A stretch of 64,000 nt of DNA from Arthrobacter pascens (GTDB taxonomy: Bacteria; Actinomycetota; Actinomycetes; Actinomycetales; Micrococcaceae): positions 3,720,001-3,784,000 of the forward strand of contig NZ_JAUSXF010000001.1 of the NCBI RefSeq assembly GCF_030816475.1, written 5' to 3'. The notes beneath the pieces were generated by a model. That model ran no database searches and was not told the DNA's origin. It saw only the letters and a list, made by a program, of their open reading frames with translations. The translations under genes were made by a program, and so were the position numbers. Below, in pieces: positions 48,728 through 56,728 of the stretch; the first letter of the stretch is position 1, and every line of letters starts with the position of its first letter.

Positions 48728-50086
48728 ATGAGTACGCCCACTACCGAAGTGCACACCGCAACGCAGCCGCAGGAGCTGCCCGGCGGCCCCGCCGTCACCC
48801 AACAGCTGATCGTGCAGAAGTTCGGCGGATCCTCCGTGGCGGACGCCGACGGCATCAAGCGGGTCGCCAAGCGCGTCGTGGACGCCCAGCAGGCCGGCAA
48901 CGAGGTTGTCGTGGTGGTCTCTGCCATGGGCGACACCACCGACGAACTCCTGGACCTTGCCTCGCAGGTAACTGATTCCGCACCTGCCCGCGAAATGGAC
49001 ATGCTCCTCTCCGCCGGTGAGCGCATCTCCATGGCACTGCTGGCTATGGCCATCAACAAGCTCGGCGCCTCCGCGCAATCGTTCACGGGTTCCCAGGCCG
49101 GCATGATCACGGATGGCATCCACGGCAAGGCACGAATCATCGACGTCGATCCGCACCGCATCCGCACCGCACTGGACAAGGGGCACATCGCGATCGTGGC
49201 CGGCTTCCAAGGAATGAGCCGCGCCACCAACGAGATCACCACCCTGGGCCGTGGCGGCTCGGACACCACCGCCGTTGCCCTGGCAGCCGCGCTGGAAGCA
49301 GACGTCTGCGAGATCTACACCGACGTTGACGGCATTTACACGGCCGACCCCAGGGTGGTGCCTTCGGCGCAGAAGATCGACACCATCTCCAGCGAGGAGA
49401 TGCTGGAACTGGCTGCCTCCGGCGCCAAGATCCTGCACCTGCGCTGCGTGGAATACGCACGCCGCTTCGGCGTCCCGTTGCACGTCCGGTCCTCATTTAG
49501 CCAGCACGAAGGCACATGGGTCATCCCCAGTGCCGAAGACAAGATCATCACTCAAGAGGGAGTCGCCTTGGAGCAGCCAATCATCTCCGGCGTAGCACAT
49601 GACCGTTCGGAAGCCAAGGTCACCGTGGTGGGCGTTCCGGACATTCCAGGCAAGGCAGCAGCGATCTTCCAGGTCATCGCAGACGCCCACTCAAACATCG
49701 ACATGATCGTGCAGAACGTCTCCACCCATGGCACGGGCCGGACAGACATTTCCTTTACCCTTCCCATCGTCGAAGGGGCGGATGCGCTGGAGGCGCTTCG
49801 TGCAGCGCAGCCGGAAATCGGCTTCGAGAGCATCGAGTACAACGAGCAGATCGGCAAGCTGTCCCTCATTGGCGCCGGCATGCGTTCGCACCCGGGCGTT
49901 TCCGCCCGCTTCTTCGCTGCCTTGTCGGAAGCCGGAATCAACATCAACATGATCTCCACCTCGGAGATCCGCATTTCCGTCGTGACCCACGCTGACCTGC
50001 TCGACGACGCCGTGCGTGCCATCCACAAAGCGTTCGGCCTCGACAGTGATAGCGAAGCCACCGTGTACGGCGGTACCGGCCGCTAA
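48728..50086 (+). CDS. lysC: Aspartate kinase, alpha subunit (full length)
   Basis: The enzyme phosphorylates aspartate in the first step to lysine, threonine and methionine. The protein has 452 aa, about 30 more than the corynebacterial enzyme, because of a Ser/Thr/Pro-rich N-terminus before [11 protein letters not shown]. Kinase motifs are [19 protein letters not shown] and [15 protein letters not shown]. Two ACT domains (about 281-452) bind feedback amino acids. GAAGG precedes ATG 48728. asd, the usual next gene, is absent; two strong palindromes follow the stop instead. Confidence 0.97.
   Translation: MSTPTTEVHTATQPQELPGGPAVTQQLIVQKFGGSSVADADGIKRVAKRVVDAQQAGNEVVVVVSAMGDTTDELLDLASQVTDSAPAREMDMLLSAGERISMALLAMAINKLGASAQSFTGSQAGMITDGIHGKARIIDVDPHRIRTALDKGHIAIVAGFQGMSRATNEITTLGRGGSDTTAVALAAALEADVCEIYTDVDGIYTADPRVVPSAQKIDTISSEEMLELAASGAKILHLRCVEYARRFGVPLHVRSSFSQHEGTWVIPSAEDKIITQEGVALEQPIISGVAHDRSEAKVTVVGVPDIPGKAAAIFQVIADAHSNIDMIVQNVSTHGTGRTDISFTLPIVEGADALEALRAAQPEIGFESIEYNEQIGKLSLIGAGMRSHPGVSARFFAALSEAGININMISTSEIRISVVTHADLLDDAVRAIHKAFGLDSDSEATVYGGTGR
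49568..50086 (+). CDS. lysC: Aspartate kinase beta subunit from an internal start
   Basis: Codon 281 is TTG (49568), in frame, with AAGAGGGAG (49554-49562) five bases upstream, a strong ribosome site inside a gene. The product would be 172 aa, the size of the known beta subunit of Corynebacterium lysC, and would consist of both ACT domains starting [19 protein letters not shown]. The alpha2beta2 arrangement is known in related actinobacteria; its use here is inferred from the ribosome site. Confidence 0.65.
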   Translation: MEQPIISGVAHDRSEAKVTVVGVPDIPGKAAAIFQVIADAHSNIDMIVQNVSTHGTGRTDISFTLPIVEGADALEALRAAQPEIGFESIEYNEQIGKLSLIGAGMRSHPGVSARFFAALSEAGININMISTSEIRISVVTHADLLDDAVRAIHKAFGLDSDSEATVYGGTGR

Positions 50087-50112
50087 GCCCCGCACCGCAC
50101 TGCACTGCACGG

Positions 50113-50138
50113 GCGCCCCGGCGGCGCCGCCGGGGCGC
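50113..50138 (+). terminator. Perfect 26-bp palindrome after lysC
   Basis: The half GCGCCCCGGCGGC (50113-50125) is followed directly by its exact reverse complement. It is very GC rich and has no T run. A second hairpin follows. Confidence 0.5.
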
Positions 50139-50145
50139 TAAATGG

Positions 50146-50178
50146 CCCGCCCGCCAGCCTGTGAGGCTGGCGGGCGGG
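50146..50178. terminator. Second hairpin after lysC
   Basis: CCCGCCCGCCAGCC (50146-50159) pairs exactly with GGCTGGCGGGCGGG (50165-50178) around TGTGA. A short T-rich stretch (GGTTTAGTAT) follows on the + strand. It is the likely terminator for lysC and perhaps for the convergent small gene. Confidence 0.7.
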
Positions 50179-50212
50179 TGGTTTAGTATCAATCCCTTAA
50201 GCGCTGGTTTCG

Positions 50213-50419
50213 TTACTTGAGGTCTTCGCGGCGGACTGCGTAGTGATGGCCGTGGGAATCCGTCTCCACTTCGAAGTGGGACAGTTCCTCATCCGAGGCC
50301 TGCTCGAACGCATCATGCTTGTGCACTACCGGTGAGTCCGTGTCCAGGCGCGCTGCCGGGCCAAAGATGAACCGGAGCCTTTCGGTAAGGTTCATGAAAC
50401 CGCTGAGTACATGTGCCAT
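50213..50419 (-). CDS. Small conserved protein (68 aa), paralogue of the next gene
   Basis: The product contains LTERLRFIFGPAARLDTDSPV and ends HYAVRREDLK. The core LR-x-IFGPA-x-R and an acidic C-terminal half are shared with the 86-aa protein encoded at 50592-50852. No membrane segment is seen. ATG 50419 has GGAAG/GGGGG upstream and is preferred to the ATG three codons earlier. The function is unknown. Confidence 0.75.
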   Translation of the reverse strand: MAHVLSGFMNLTERLRFIFGPAARLDTDSPVVHKHDAFEQASDEELSHFEVETDSHGHHYAVRREDLK

Positions 50420-50591
50420 TACTTCCACCCCCTTCCCGCATTCCTAAGGAAGAGCCCAAGAGCCACTGCCTCCAAGAGGAGCCAGTGCCCTTATTTTACG
50501 CCCGGGTCCGCGAAAAGGATCTGCAGCGCCGGGCGGTTGTGGCGCCTGCCCGCACCCGGCGAGCTGGCTCATCACGGCGGCAGGCTGCTGT

Positions 50592-50852
50592 TTAGCGGAG
50601 GGACTTGTCATCCGGGTTCTTCGAGACAACGTACGTGCTGCCGTCCGGGCGGCGCACCGTCTCCCATTGTTGGCTTTCAGCTTCGCGCCGGGCCAGAAGT
50701 TGCCGGTTCTCCTCGGTCATCTCGTGCACCAGGGAACTACGGTTGGCAGGACCGAAGATGGCCCTGAGTTTGCCCGTTGCCCGCATGAAGCGCTGGGAGG
50801 CATTGCCCCTGCCGCCAGCCGTGCCCTTGCCCGCTGCACTGTCCTTACCCAC
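50592..50852 (-). CDS. Small conserved protein (86 aa), paralogue of the previous gene
   Basis: A GTG start at 50852 has AAGGAG eight bases upstream. A Gly/Ser/Lys-rich N-terminus is followed by MRATGKLRAIFGPANRSSLVHEMTEENRQLLARREAESQQWETVRRPDGSTYVVSKNPDD. The LR-x-IFGPA core matches the neighbouring 68-aa protein. It diverges from the OhrR-like gene and shares that control region. The function is unknown. Confidence 0.78.
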   Translation of the reverse strand: MGKDSAAGKGTAGGRGNASQRFMRATGKLRAIFGPANRSSLVHEMTEENRQLLARREAESQQWETVRRPDGSTYVVSKNPDDKSLR

Positions 50853-50899
50853 TGGAGTGACTCCTTTGAAAGATGAATGCCTAGTTCAAGTGTACGCTA

Positions 50900-50919
50900 A
50901 TGATTAGTGCACTAATCAT
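50900..50919. promoter_or_regulatory. Perfect 20-bp operator upstream of the OhrR-like gene
   Basis: ATGATTAGTG (50900-50909) is followed at once by its reverse complement CACTAATCAT. MarR/OhrR dimers bind palindromes of this type. The site is 25 bases before ATG 50944 and also upstream of the divergent 86-aa gene, so it could control both. Confidence 0.7.
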
Positions 50920-50943
50920 CGGAGGCTTTTATTGGAGGCTGTC

Positions 50944-51441
50944 ATGACAACAAAGCTGTCCCAGTCAAGGACCGGGGAGCAGCGGGACGACGACCTGCTG
51001 CTGGAGCACCAGCTGTGCTTCGCCCTGACAGTGGCGTCAAGGAGCGTGGTGGGCGCCTACAAGCCGGTTCTGGAGAAGCTGGGATTGACCCATCCGCAAT
51101 ACCTGGTGATGCTCTGCCTGTGGGAATCCAGCCCCCGCACCGTCCGCAACATCAGTGAGGCCCTTGCCCAGGAGCCTGCCACTATCTCACCCTTGCTCCG
51201 GCGGCTCGAAACCGCCGGACTCATCACCCGGCAGCGGGTCGACGGGAACGAACGCTCCCTTGCCGTCGGGCTGACCCCTGCCGGCGCGGAGCTGCGGAAT
51301 CGGGCCCTCGCGGTGCCCGGCACGATGATGGAACGCCTCGGCCTCACACGGGAACAGGTCGGGCAACTGCATGCCTCCATGATGGGGCTGATTGCAGCCA
51401 CCGCCGGAGACGCCGGCCGGCAACCGGACCTCCAGCGATAG
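50944..51441 (+). CDS. OhrR-like MarR-family regulator
   Basis: The protein has 165 aa. LLLEHQLCFALTVASRSVVGAYKPVLEKLGLTHPQYLVMLCLWE closely follows Bacillus OhrR as I recall it, with the peroxide-sensing cysteine at Cys25. Of the three tyrosines that contact that Cys in Bacillus OhrR, one is kept (Tyr39), one is Thr29 and one is His49 here. The winged helix contains ISEALAQEPATISPLLRRLETAGLITRQRVDGNERS. No ohr peroxidase gene is adjacent; three coupled genes for SSI-like and unknown proteins follow. GGAG before ATG 50944 sets the start. Confidence 0.88.
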   Translation: MTTKLSQSRTGEQRDDDLLLEHQLCFALTVASRSVVGAYKPVLEKLGLTHPQYLVMLCLWESSPRTVRNISEALAQEPATISPLLRRLETAGLITRQRVDGNERSLAVGLTPAGAELRNRALAVPGTMMERLGLTREQVGQLHASMMGLIAATAGDAGRQPDLQR

Positions 51442-51469
51442 AATGGCACTAATCGAGGAGGCCAGACGG

Positions 51470-52030
51470 GTGCGTAAATTGCTGTTCCAGGTGGCGGCCC
51501 TGCTGGTGGCTGCGGGTGCGATGTCAGCCTGCACCGGCACCCCGGGCCCGGTCAGCTCTTCATCAGGCACAGCCACTGCAGGCACCTCAGGTACATCGGA
51601 TACCTCCGGCGCTCCGGCCCCGGACACCGAAACATCCGTTCCTGCTCCTGCACCGCCGTCGTCCCCCGCACCGTCAGGGCCGGGGGCAGGCAACGCCGAA
51701 TTGGCCATCATGGTCAAACCGTCCGAGGCGGAACCCGCATTGAACTACACACTGGTCTGCCAGAATGGCGTGCCCGCCGCGGAAAGCAAGCACCCCGCAG
51801 CGGACGCAGCCTGCGCGGCCCTGAAGAACAACGCCGCTCTGCTGAGCCCGTCCATCAAGGGCACTGCCCAGGCATGCACGGAACAATACGGCGGACCGCA
51901 ACAGGCCACGGTCACGGGCATCGTCGATGAAACTCCCGTGGACGTCACCTTTGCCCGCACTAACGGCTGCGAGATCAGCGCCTGGGATGCTGCCCGGGAG
52001 ATCCTCGGGGTTGCCGGTGGAGCACCTTAG
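51470..52030 (+). CDS. Exported SSI-like (subtilisin-inhibitor family) protein
   Basis: The protein has 186 aa. The start GTG 51470 has GAGGAGG upstream; ATG 51443 is an alternative. A signal peptide ends near MSAC (possible lipobox). A Ser/Thr/Pro linker runs to about residue 75. The last 100 residues match the SSI layout, with four cysteines in the expected order (LVCQNG, AACAAL, QACTEQY, NGCEIS), giving two disulfides. The reactive-site loop position reads Cys-Thr-Glu-Gln-Tyr, placing P1 at Glu138 rather than the Met/Lys usual in Streptomyces inhibitors. The family assignment is from pattern memory. Confidence 0.75.
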   Translation: MRKLLFQVAALLVAAGAMSACTGTPGPVSSSSGTATAGTSGTSDTSGAPAPDTETSVPAPAPPSSPAPSGPGAGNAELAIMVKPSEAEPALNYTLVCQNGVPAAESKHPAADAACAALKNNAALLSPSIKGTAQACTEQYGGPQQATVTGIVDETPVDVTFARTNGCEISAWDAAREILGVAGGAP

Positions 52031-52976
52031 CCTGCTGGCGCCGGATGACTGGCTCACGCGCCAGGCCGCACACCAGGAACGCGTCCGGCGCTACGCAGAC
52101 CCTTACCTTGCCCGCCGATCCGCCAGCCGAAAGCATCCGGTTGAGGACTTTCTTTTCACCTACTACACGCAGAAACCTGGGCAGCTTATGCGCTGGCACC
52201 CGGGATCCGGCGTCGTCCTGACCGGGCCTGAGGCTGCTGCCCGCAACGGCTGGAAGCACTACAGAACGCTCGACGACGGCGAACTCGCCTCGCTGGGGCT
52301 GCCCGCCGGAACCGCGGCTGTCACCTTCGACCGCCGCAGCTTCCTGGACGACCGGCACCAGGCCGTTGCCTTCGCCGCAATAATCCTCCGCGGAACCGCG
52401 GCCAGGCCCGCCCAGTTCGGCTGTTTCGGACTTCATGAATGGGCCATGGTCTACCGCCAGGACAAGTTCGACCTGCGGCATGAATACCTGCGCCTGCGCC
52501 TGGGTTCCGCAGGCACGGACAAGGTGGTGGAGGATAACAGGATCCGCTGTTCGCACTTTGATGCCTTCCGCTTCTATACTCCCGACGCCGTACCCCTGAA
52601 TGAGCTGGCGCCCAGCCGCGACAACCAGCGCGACCTGGAACAGCCGGGCTGCCTGCATGCCAACATGGACCTCTACAAGTGGGCGTACAAGCTGCTGCCC
52701 GCACTCTCCAGTGAACTGGTCATGGACTGCTTTGAACTCTCCTGGCGGATCCGGGCCATGGACATGCAGGCTTCCCCCTATGACCTTGAGGAGTGGGGTT
52801 ACCCGGCCATCCGCATCGAAACAGCAGAAGGCAAAGCGGCCTACGTGGAGCACCAGCGGGCCTTCGCCGCGGAAGCGGCGGCGCTCCGCAGGCGCCTCGA
52901 TCTGGAACTCGCACCCCTAACCCCCGCGCCGGGTACGGGGACTGGCGCAAGGGATGAGGGAGACCTCAGGGAATGA
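52017..52976 (+). CDS. Conserved actinobacterial protein (sometimes annotated 3-methyladenine DNA glycosylase)
   Basis: The protein has 319 aa. GTG 52017 overlaps the previous stop by 14 bases and is the first plausible start. It includes YLARRSASRKHPVEDFLFTYYTQKPGQLMRWHPGSG, CFGLHEWAMVYRQ and CLHANMDLYKWAYKLLPALSSELVMDCFEL. I do not see the helix-hairpin-helix of known AlkA/Tag glycosylases, so the database label is doubtful. Conserved His, Glu, Asp and Cys residues suggest an enzyme. It is coupled on both sides to SSI-like genes. Confidence 0.75.
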   Translation: MEHLSLLAPDDWLTRQAAHQERVRRYADPYLARRSASRKHPVEDFLFTYYTQKPGQLMRWHPGSGVVLTGPEAAARNGWKHYRTLDDGELASLGLPAGTAAVTFDRRSFLDDRHQAVAFAAIILRGTAARPAQFGCFGLHEWAMVYRQDKFDLRHEYLRLRLGSAGTDKVVEDNRIRCSHFDAFRFYTPDAVPLNELAPSRDNQRDLEQPGCLHANMDLYKWAYKLLPALSSELVMDCFELSWRIRAMDMQASPYDLEEWGYPAIRIETAEGKAAYVEHQRAFAAEAAALRRRLDLELAPLTPAPGTGTGARDEGDLRE

Positions 52977-53353
52977 CAGCGCACGGCAACGAATCACTCC
53001 CGATCAACCTGACCATCAGGCTCAGGCAGGGTCCGGACGGCGGTGAGCACGAGTTCAGGCTTGTTGCCGCCGACGGCCGGCCTGCTGCCGGGTCCACGTT
53101 GCCGGATCCGGACGCTGCACTGGCCGCGGTGGAGCGGTTCGGCGAGGATATCTTCTTTCCGAAACCGGGGCCGCCCAGGCTGTGCACCCAGCAATACGGC
53201 GGCCCGCAGACTGCCCTGGTGACGGGAACATTCAGGGGCCGCACAGTCGCCGCCACCTTCCGCCGCACGGATGGCTGCGAGATCGCCCGCTGGAATGCCA
53301 TGGCACCGTTGCTGGGCGGGACCGCTGGGCCGGCCGGCCGCCTCGGGGACTAA
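52973..53353 (+). CDS. Cytoplasmic SSI-like protein lacking signal peptide and first disulfide
   Basis: The protein has 126 aa. ATG 52973 overlaps the preceding stop (ATGA). It aligns without gaps to the second half of the exported SSI-like protein: LVCQNGVPAAES versus LVAADGRPAAGS, then CTEQYGGPQ versus CTQQYGGPQ, and NGCEISAWDA versus DGCEIARWNA. The first cysteine pair is replaced (Ala, Leu), while the reactive-loop pair is kept. P1 would be Gln73. No signal peptide is present, so it stays in the cytoplasm. Its stop overlaps that of the convergent subtilase. Confidence 0.75.
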   Translation: MTAHGNESLPINLTIRLRQGPDGGEHEFRLVAADGRPAAGSTLPDPDAALAAVERFGEDIFFPKPGPPRLCTQQYGGPQTALVTGTFRGRTVAATFRRTDGCEIARWNAMAPLLGGTAGPAGRLGD

Positions 53354-56300
53354 CCGCCCGGGAGCCTGTCCGCAACCGCAGTCTCGGGAGACCCTGCCGG
53401 TGCTGACTGAGCGGAGGCTTCCACCTTGACGCTCACCCACGTCGTGATGCCGTTTCCGCCAAGGCTCAACCGGGAGAGGTAGGAGCCGCCGGATAGTCCG
53501 GTCCAGTTAAGCGTGGCAGCGGTGGCCACGCCGTTTGGCGCCAGGATCGGGTTCGGACTGACAGACAGGTTCCCGGCATCACCCAAGAACGTCACAGCCT
53601 GGACCGCCGCACTGGCCGGTCCGTTCCCGGGAGTGGAGTAGAGGTTGGCCACGACGTAGTACGTGCCCGCCCGCGGCTTCTCCAGGTCCAGGAACTCGCT
53701 GGCGGAAGCCGTCGCTACCTGGGTTGCTGAGAGGCCGCCAGCGCCGTCAGGGCCATATACCACCATGTCCCAGTCGACGTCGTCCGTTTCTGCCTGGACG
53801 CCAAGCCGGGCAAAGGTGGCACCTTCCGGCACCGTCACGCGGATGAGGGCATTGTGCTCGTCGTTCACCGGTGCATAGGCGCCCGGCGTCTTGGTAACGG
53901 CAGTTTCGCTTATGGGTGCGAGCCCTTCGACTCCCACCGCGATGGGGCTGTCGGAGCCGGAAACGAGCTGCGTGCTCCCGCTTCCCGTTCCGGTGGAAGA
54001 GCTGAAGGAGAATGAGGGCGCGATCTTGGCATCAACCGGGCGGGCGGCGATGGGCGAACTCACTGTACGCGGCCCCTTCCAGGTCAGTTCACCTGTGCTG
54101 AACTTGCCCACTGGTGCACTGACGTTCCTGATGGTGATGGTCACCTCGCGGGTCTTGCCCTGCTTCGCGAAAGTCAGGACCTGCGGCTCAACATGGATAT
54201 CAAAGCCGGGCATTGTCACCTCAGGCCTGTAGCTGCCCGGAACCAGCGCTGTCAGCTGCCGCTTGACCTGGACCTCACCCACCAGGTTGCCCACGGCAAT
54301 GGAGGGAAGGTTCAGGTTGACGGCGGCAAGTGAGCCTGCCTCCGGCGCTCCTGTATCCAGGCCCTGGCCGTTAAGGAAGGCCAGCCAGTCCTGGACGCCC
54401 GAGTCGTATACGAGGCCTGGATCCAGGACACGGGTGGAATCGATGTGGCCGGCGCCACCCTGGAAGGGATCCCGATTAGGCGTGCCGTCGGCATTGACCA
54501 GCGGATAGGCCGTGGTCATCATGGCGGACTTCACCATTGCCGGGGTCCACCGGGGCTGTTTGCCCAGCACCAGGGCACCAAAGCCGGCAATGTGCGGGGC
54601 TGCCATGGAGGTCCCTGACATGAAGCCGAACTGGTCGCCGTCGTTCCCTATTGTTGAGACACCGGCCAGGACATTCACGCCCGGGGCGGCAATGTCCGGC
54701 TTGAGCAGATCGCCGCCCGAGGCCAGGCTGGGTCCGCGTGAGGAGAAGCCGGCAACCTGGGGCGCCGGGGCCATCGGATCCCCCGTCAGATCCCCCTTGA
54801 CCAGGCTGACCGTCAGGCTGGGATTTGCGCCCAGCTTCGACTTCAGTTCCAGGCTTTTGGGTGTATTGACGTGCACGGTGGGTACCACGTGGTTGTCAGC
54901 GTCCTCGGAACTCCCCGTGAGGTTCACGAGGATCATTCCCACACCGCCTTTGTTCTGGACTTCAAGGCTCTTGGCCGTCCTGTCCACCACGCCGCGGTCA
55001 CACACCACCACCTTCCCGGATACTTTGGCCGCGTCCAACGACCCGGGACCGCAGAGGTTTGCATTGGTCGTGCCGGCGGCCGCGGCGTCGGCTGCGATCA
55101 CCGCCTGCTTGTCCCGGAGCTCTGTCTTCATGATGGACGCGCCGCGGTACATGCTGCCGTCGGAAACGCGGACGGTGCCCAGCAGGTCGTTGGGGAACGT
55201 GGAGGCTGCCACCGTCGTCAGCCAAGGGGCGGCATGGTTGACGGTCGAGGCGGCGGGACCTGAGTTGCCGGCGGATGCGGAGATGAAGACCCCGGCGGCA
55301 GCAGCGTTCAGGAATGCCAGGGCCACGGGATCGCTGGTGCTGTCCGTGTTCCCGGAAATGGAGTAGTTCAGGACATCAACGCCGTCCTGGATTGCCGCGT
55401 CCACCGCCTCTACCGAGGCGGATGAGTAGCAGCCGCCGGTCTCGGGATTGTCGTCCTCCCAGCAGATTTTGTAGACAGAGACCTTTGCCGCGGGGGCGAC
55501 CCCGGAGCTCTTGCCGAAACCGGCGCCAGCGATGACCTGTTCCACGTTGGCGTTGCCGGCAGCTGTGGTTGCTGTATGGGTGCCGTGGCTGCCCACGTCC
55601 ACCGGCGAAAGCAGTTCCTGCGGAGCGCGGTGTTCGGGCGCCACGTACTGGAGGAAGGAGTCCGCGAAGTATCTGGCGCTGATGACCTTGGAATTGCACA
55701 GCGTTCCGTCAAATGTGGCGCCGGTGTCCACGCCCTTCTGGCACTCCCCCTCGAAGGTTGTGCCGTCTGCCTTGAGCATGGCGATCCTGCCGTCATCTGT
55801 GCGGTACGGGACGCCTACCTGGGCCGCCCCCTGTAGCGGCTGGACAGCGTCGCCCTGCAGGAAAGGATTGTCCGGAGCGTAGCCCGAATCGATAACTCCT
55901 ACGACGACACCCTTTCCAGCATTCTCCTGCCCTCCGAATTGCCCCGCCCATGCCCCGTCGGGTCCGGTCAGCTTCAGGAAGTCGGTTGCCGTGTAATCGG
56001 GTGCGTTTTCAACGTCCGGGGAAACGGCGAGCACCCTTCTGTCCTTGGAGAGCTGCATGGCCTGGGCGGCTGTCAGCTCTGCCGTAAAGCCGTTGAGGGC
56101 GGCGGTGAACTGCTTGGACGGAGATACGCCCTGGTCTGCGGCGACATCCCGCTGGGCCTTCCGCAGGTGCGCGTCGTAGGCCTTGTAGTTGGGGCTTCCG
56201 GCATCGAGTTTCCTGCCGTTCTGCGGCTTCGTGCCGGCAAGGCCGGGTGTCTCGCCGTCGTAGGCCGCGGCCGCCTTCTCTGCGAGGACCACGATGTAGC

Positions 56301-56517
56301 GGCCGCCCGTGAATGGTGCGGGTGACGCGTTTCTTGAGCCTGTTGCCTGGGCCGGTTCGGCGGGCGCCGCGGTAGCGGGACTCAACGCCATCGAGGTGAG
56401 GAGAAGCGGCAAACTCACGGCCAAGGCCGTCGCTTTCCGGAACCCCCTGCCCCGCACGGGGCTCTTTCCAGTTGTTTTCACGGGCGGCTGCACCTTTCTC
56501 AAGATCCTGGCGCACAT
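53350..56517 (-). CDS. Secreted subtilisin-family (S8) peptidase with PA domain
   Basis: The protein has 1055 aa. A signal peptide (about 25-51) precedes an I9-type propeptide (YIVVLAEK...FTAELTAAQAMQLSKDRRVLAVSPD). The catalytic residues are Asp210 (GVIDSGY), His311 (SHGTHT), oxyanion Asn418 (SAGNSGP) and Ser637 (SGTSMAAPH). A PA domain is inserted at about 450-575 (CGPGSLDAAKVSGKVVVCDRG). C-terminal beta-sandwich domains (about 750-1055) follow. The layout resembles plant-type and streptococcal subtilases. It converges on, and touches, the SSI-like operon. Confidence 0.95.
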   Translation of the reverse strand: MCARILRKVQPPVKTTGKSPVRGRGFRKATALAVSLPLLLTSMALSPATAAPAEPAQATGSRNASPAPFTGGRYIVVLAEKAAAAYDGETPGLAGTKPQNGRKLDAGSPNYKAYDAHLRKAQRDVAADQGVSPSKQFTAALNGFTAELTAAQAMQLSKDRRVLAVSPDVENAPDYTATDFLKLTGPDGAWAGQFGGQENAGKGVVVGVIDSGYAPDNPFLQGDAVQPLQGAAQVGVPYRTDDGRIAMLKADGTTFEGECQKGVDTGATFDGTLCNSKVISARYFADSFLQYVAPEHRAPQELLSPVDVGSHGTHTATTAAGNANVEQVIAGAGFGKSSGVAPAAKVSVYKICWEDDNPETGGCYSSASVEAVDAAIQDGVDVLNYSISGNTDSTSDPVALAFLNAAAAGVFISASAGNSGPAASTVNHAAPWLTTVAASTFPNDLLGTVRVSDGSMYRGASIMKTELRDKQAVIAADAAAAGTTNANLCGPGSLDAAKVSGKVVVCDRGVVDRTAKSLEVQNKGGVGMILVNLTGSSEDADNHVVPTVHVNTPKSLELKSKLGANPSLTVSLVKGDLTGDPMAPAPQVAGFSSRGPSLASGGDLLKPDIAAPGVNVLAGVSTIGNDGDQFGFMSGTSMAAPHIAGFGALVLGKQPRWTPAMVKSAMMTTAYPLVNADGTPNRDPFQGGAGHIDSTRVLDPGLVYDSGVQDWLAFLNGQGLDTGAPEAGSLAAVNLNLPSIAVGNLVGEVQVKRQLTALVPGSYRPEVTMPGFDIHVEPQVLTFAKQGKTREVTITIRNVSAPVGKFSTGELTWKGPRTVSSPIAARPVDAKIAPSFSFSSSTGTGSGSTQLVSGSDSPIAVGVEGLAPISETAVTKTPGAYAPVNDEHNALIRVTVPEGATFARLGVQAETDDVDWDMVVYGPDGAGGLSATQVATASASEFLDLEKPRAGTYYVVANLYSTPGNGPASAAVQAVTFLGDAGNLSVSPNPILAPNGVATAATLNWTGLSGGSYLSRLSLGGNGITTWVSVKVEASAQSAPAGSPETAVADRLPGG

Positions 56518-56549
56518 ATGGGGCCAGGGGAGCTGGAAGCACCATGGAT

Positions 56550-56566
56550 ATTACAGATCTTGTAAT
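56550..56566. promoter_or_regulatory. Operator-like inverted repeat upstream of the subtilase
   Basis: ATTACA (56550-56555) and TGTAAT (56561-56566) form a perfect inverted repeat with a 5-base spacer, 33-49 bases before the subtilase start, in an A/T-rich control region (56518-56660). No regulator can be assigned. Confidence 0.35.
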
Positions 56567-56728
56567 CCGGTGAGACCAGATGCTCCAAACAGTACAGACA
56601 GATAGCCAAATATGACCAGAATGCAAAGCTTGTTTTTAGATTTGTCATAGCGCTGCCCGATCTGGGTCTCCAGGCTGCCGACGGGCTCCCCCGGGACGGG
56701 GTCGCCGAGACACAAAAACCCGGGACAC

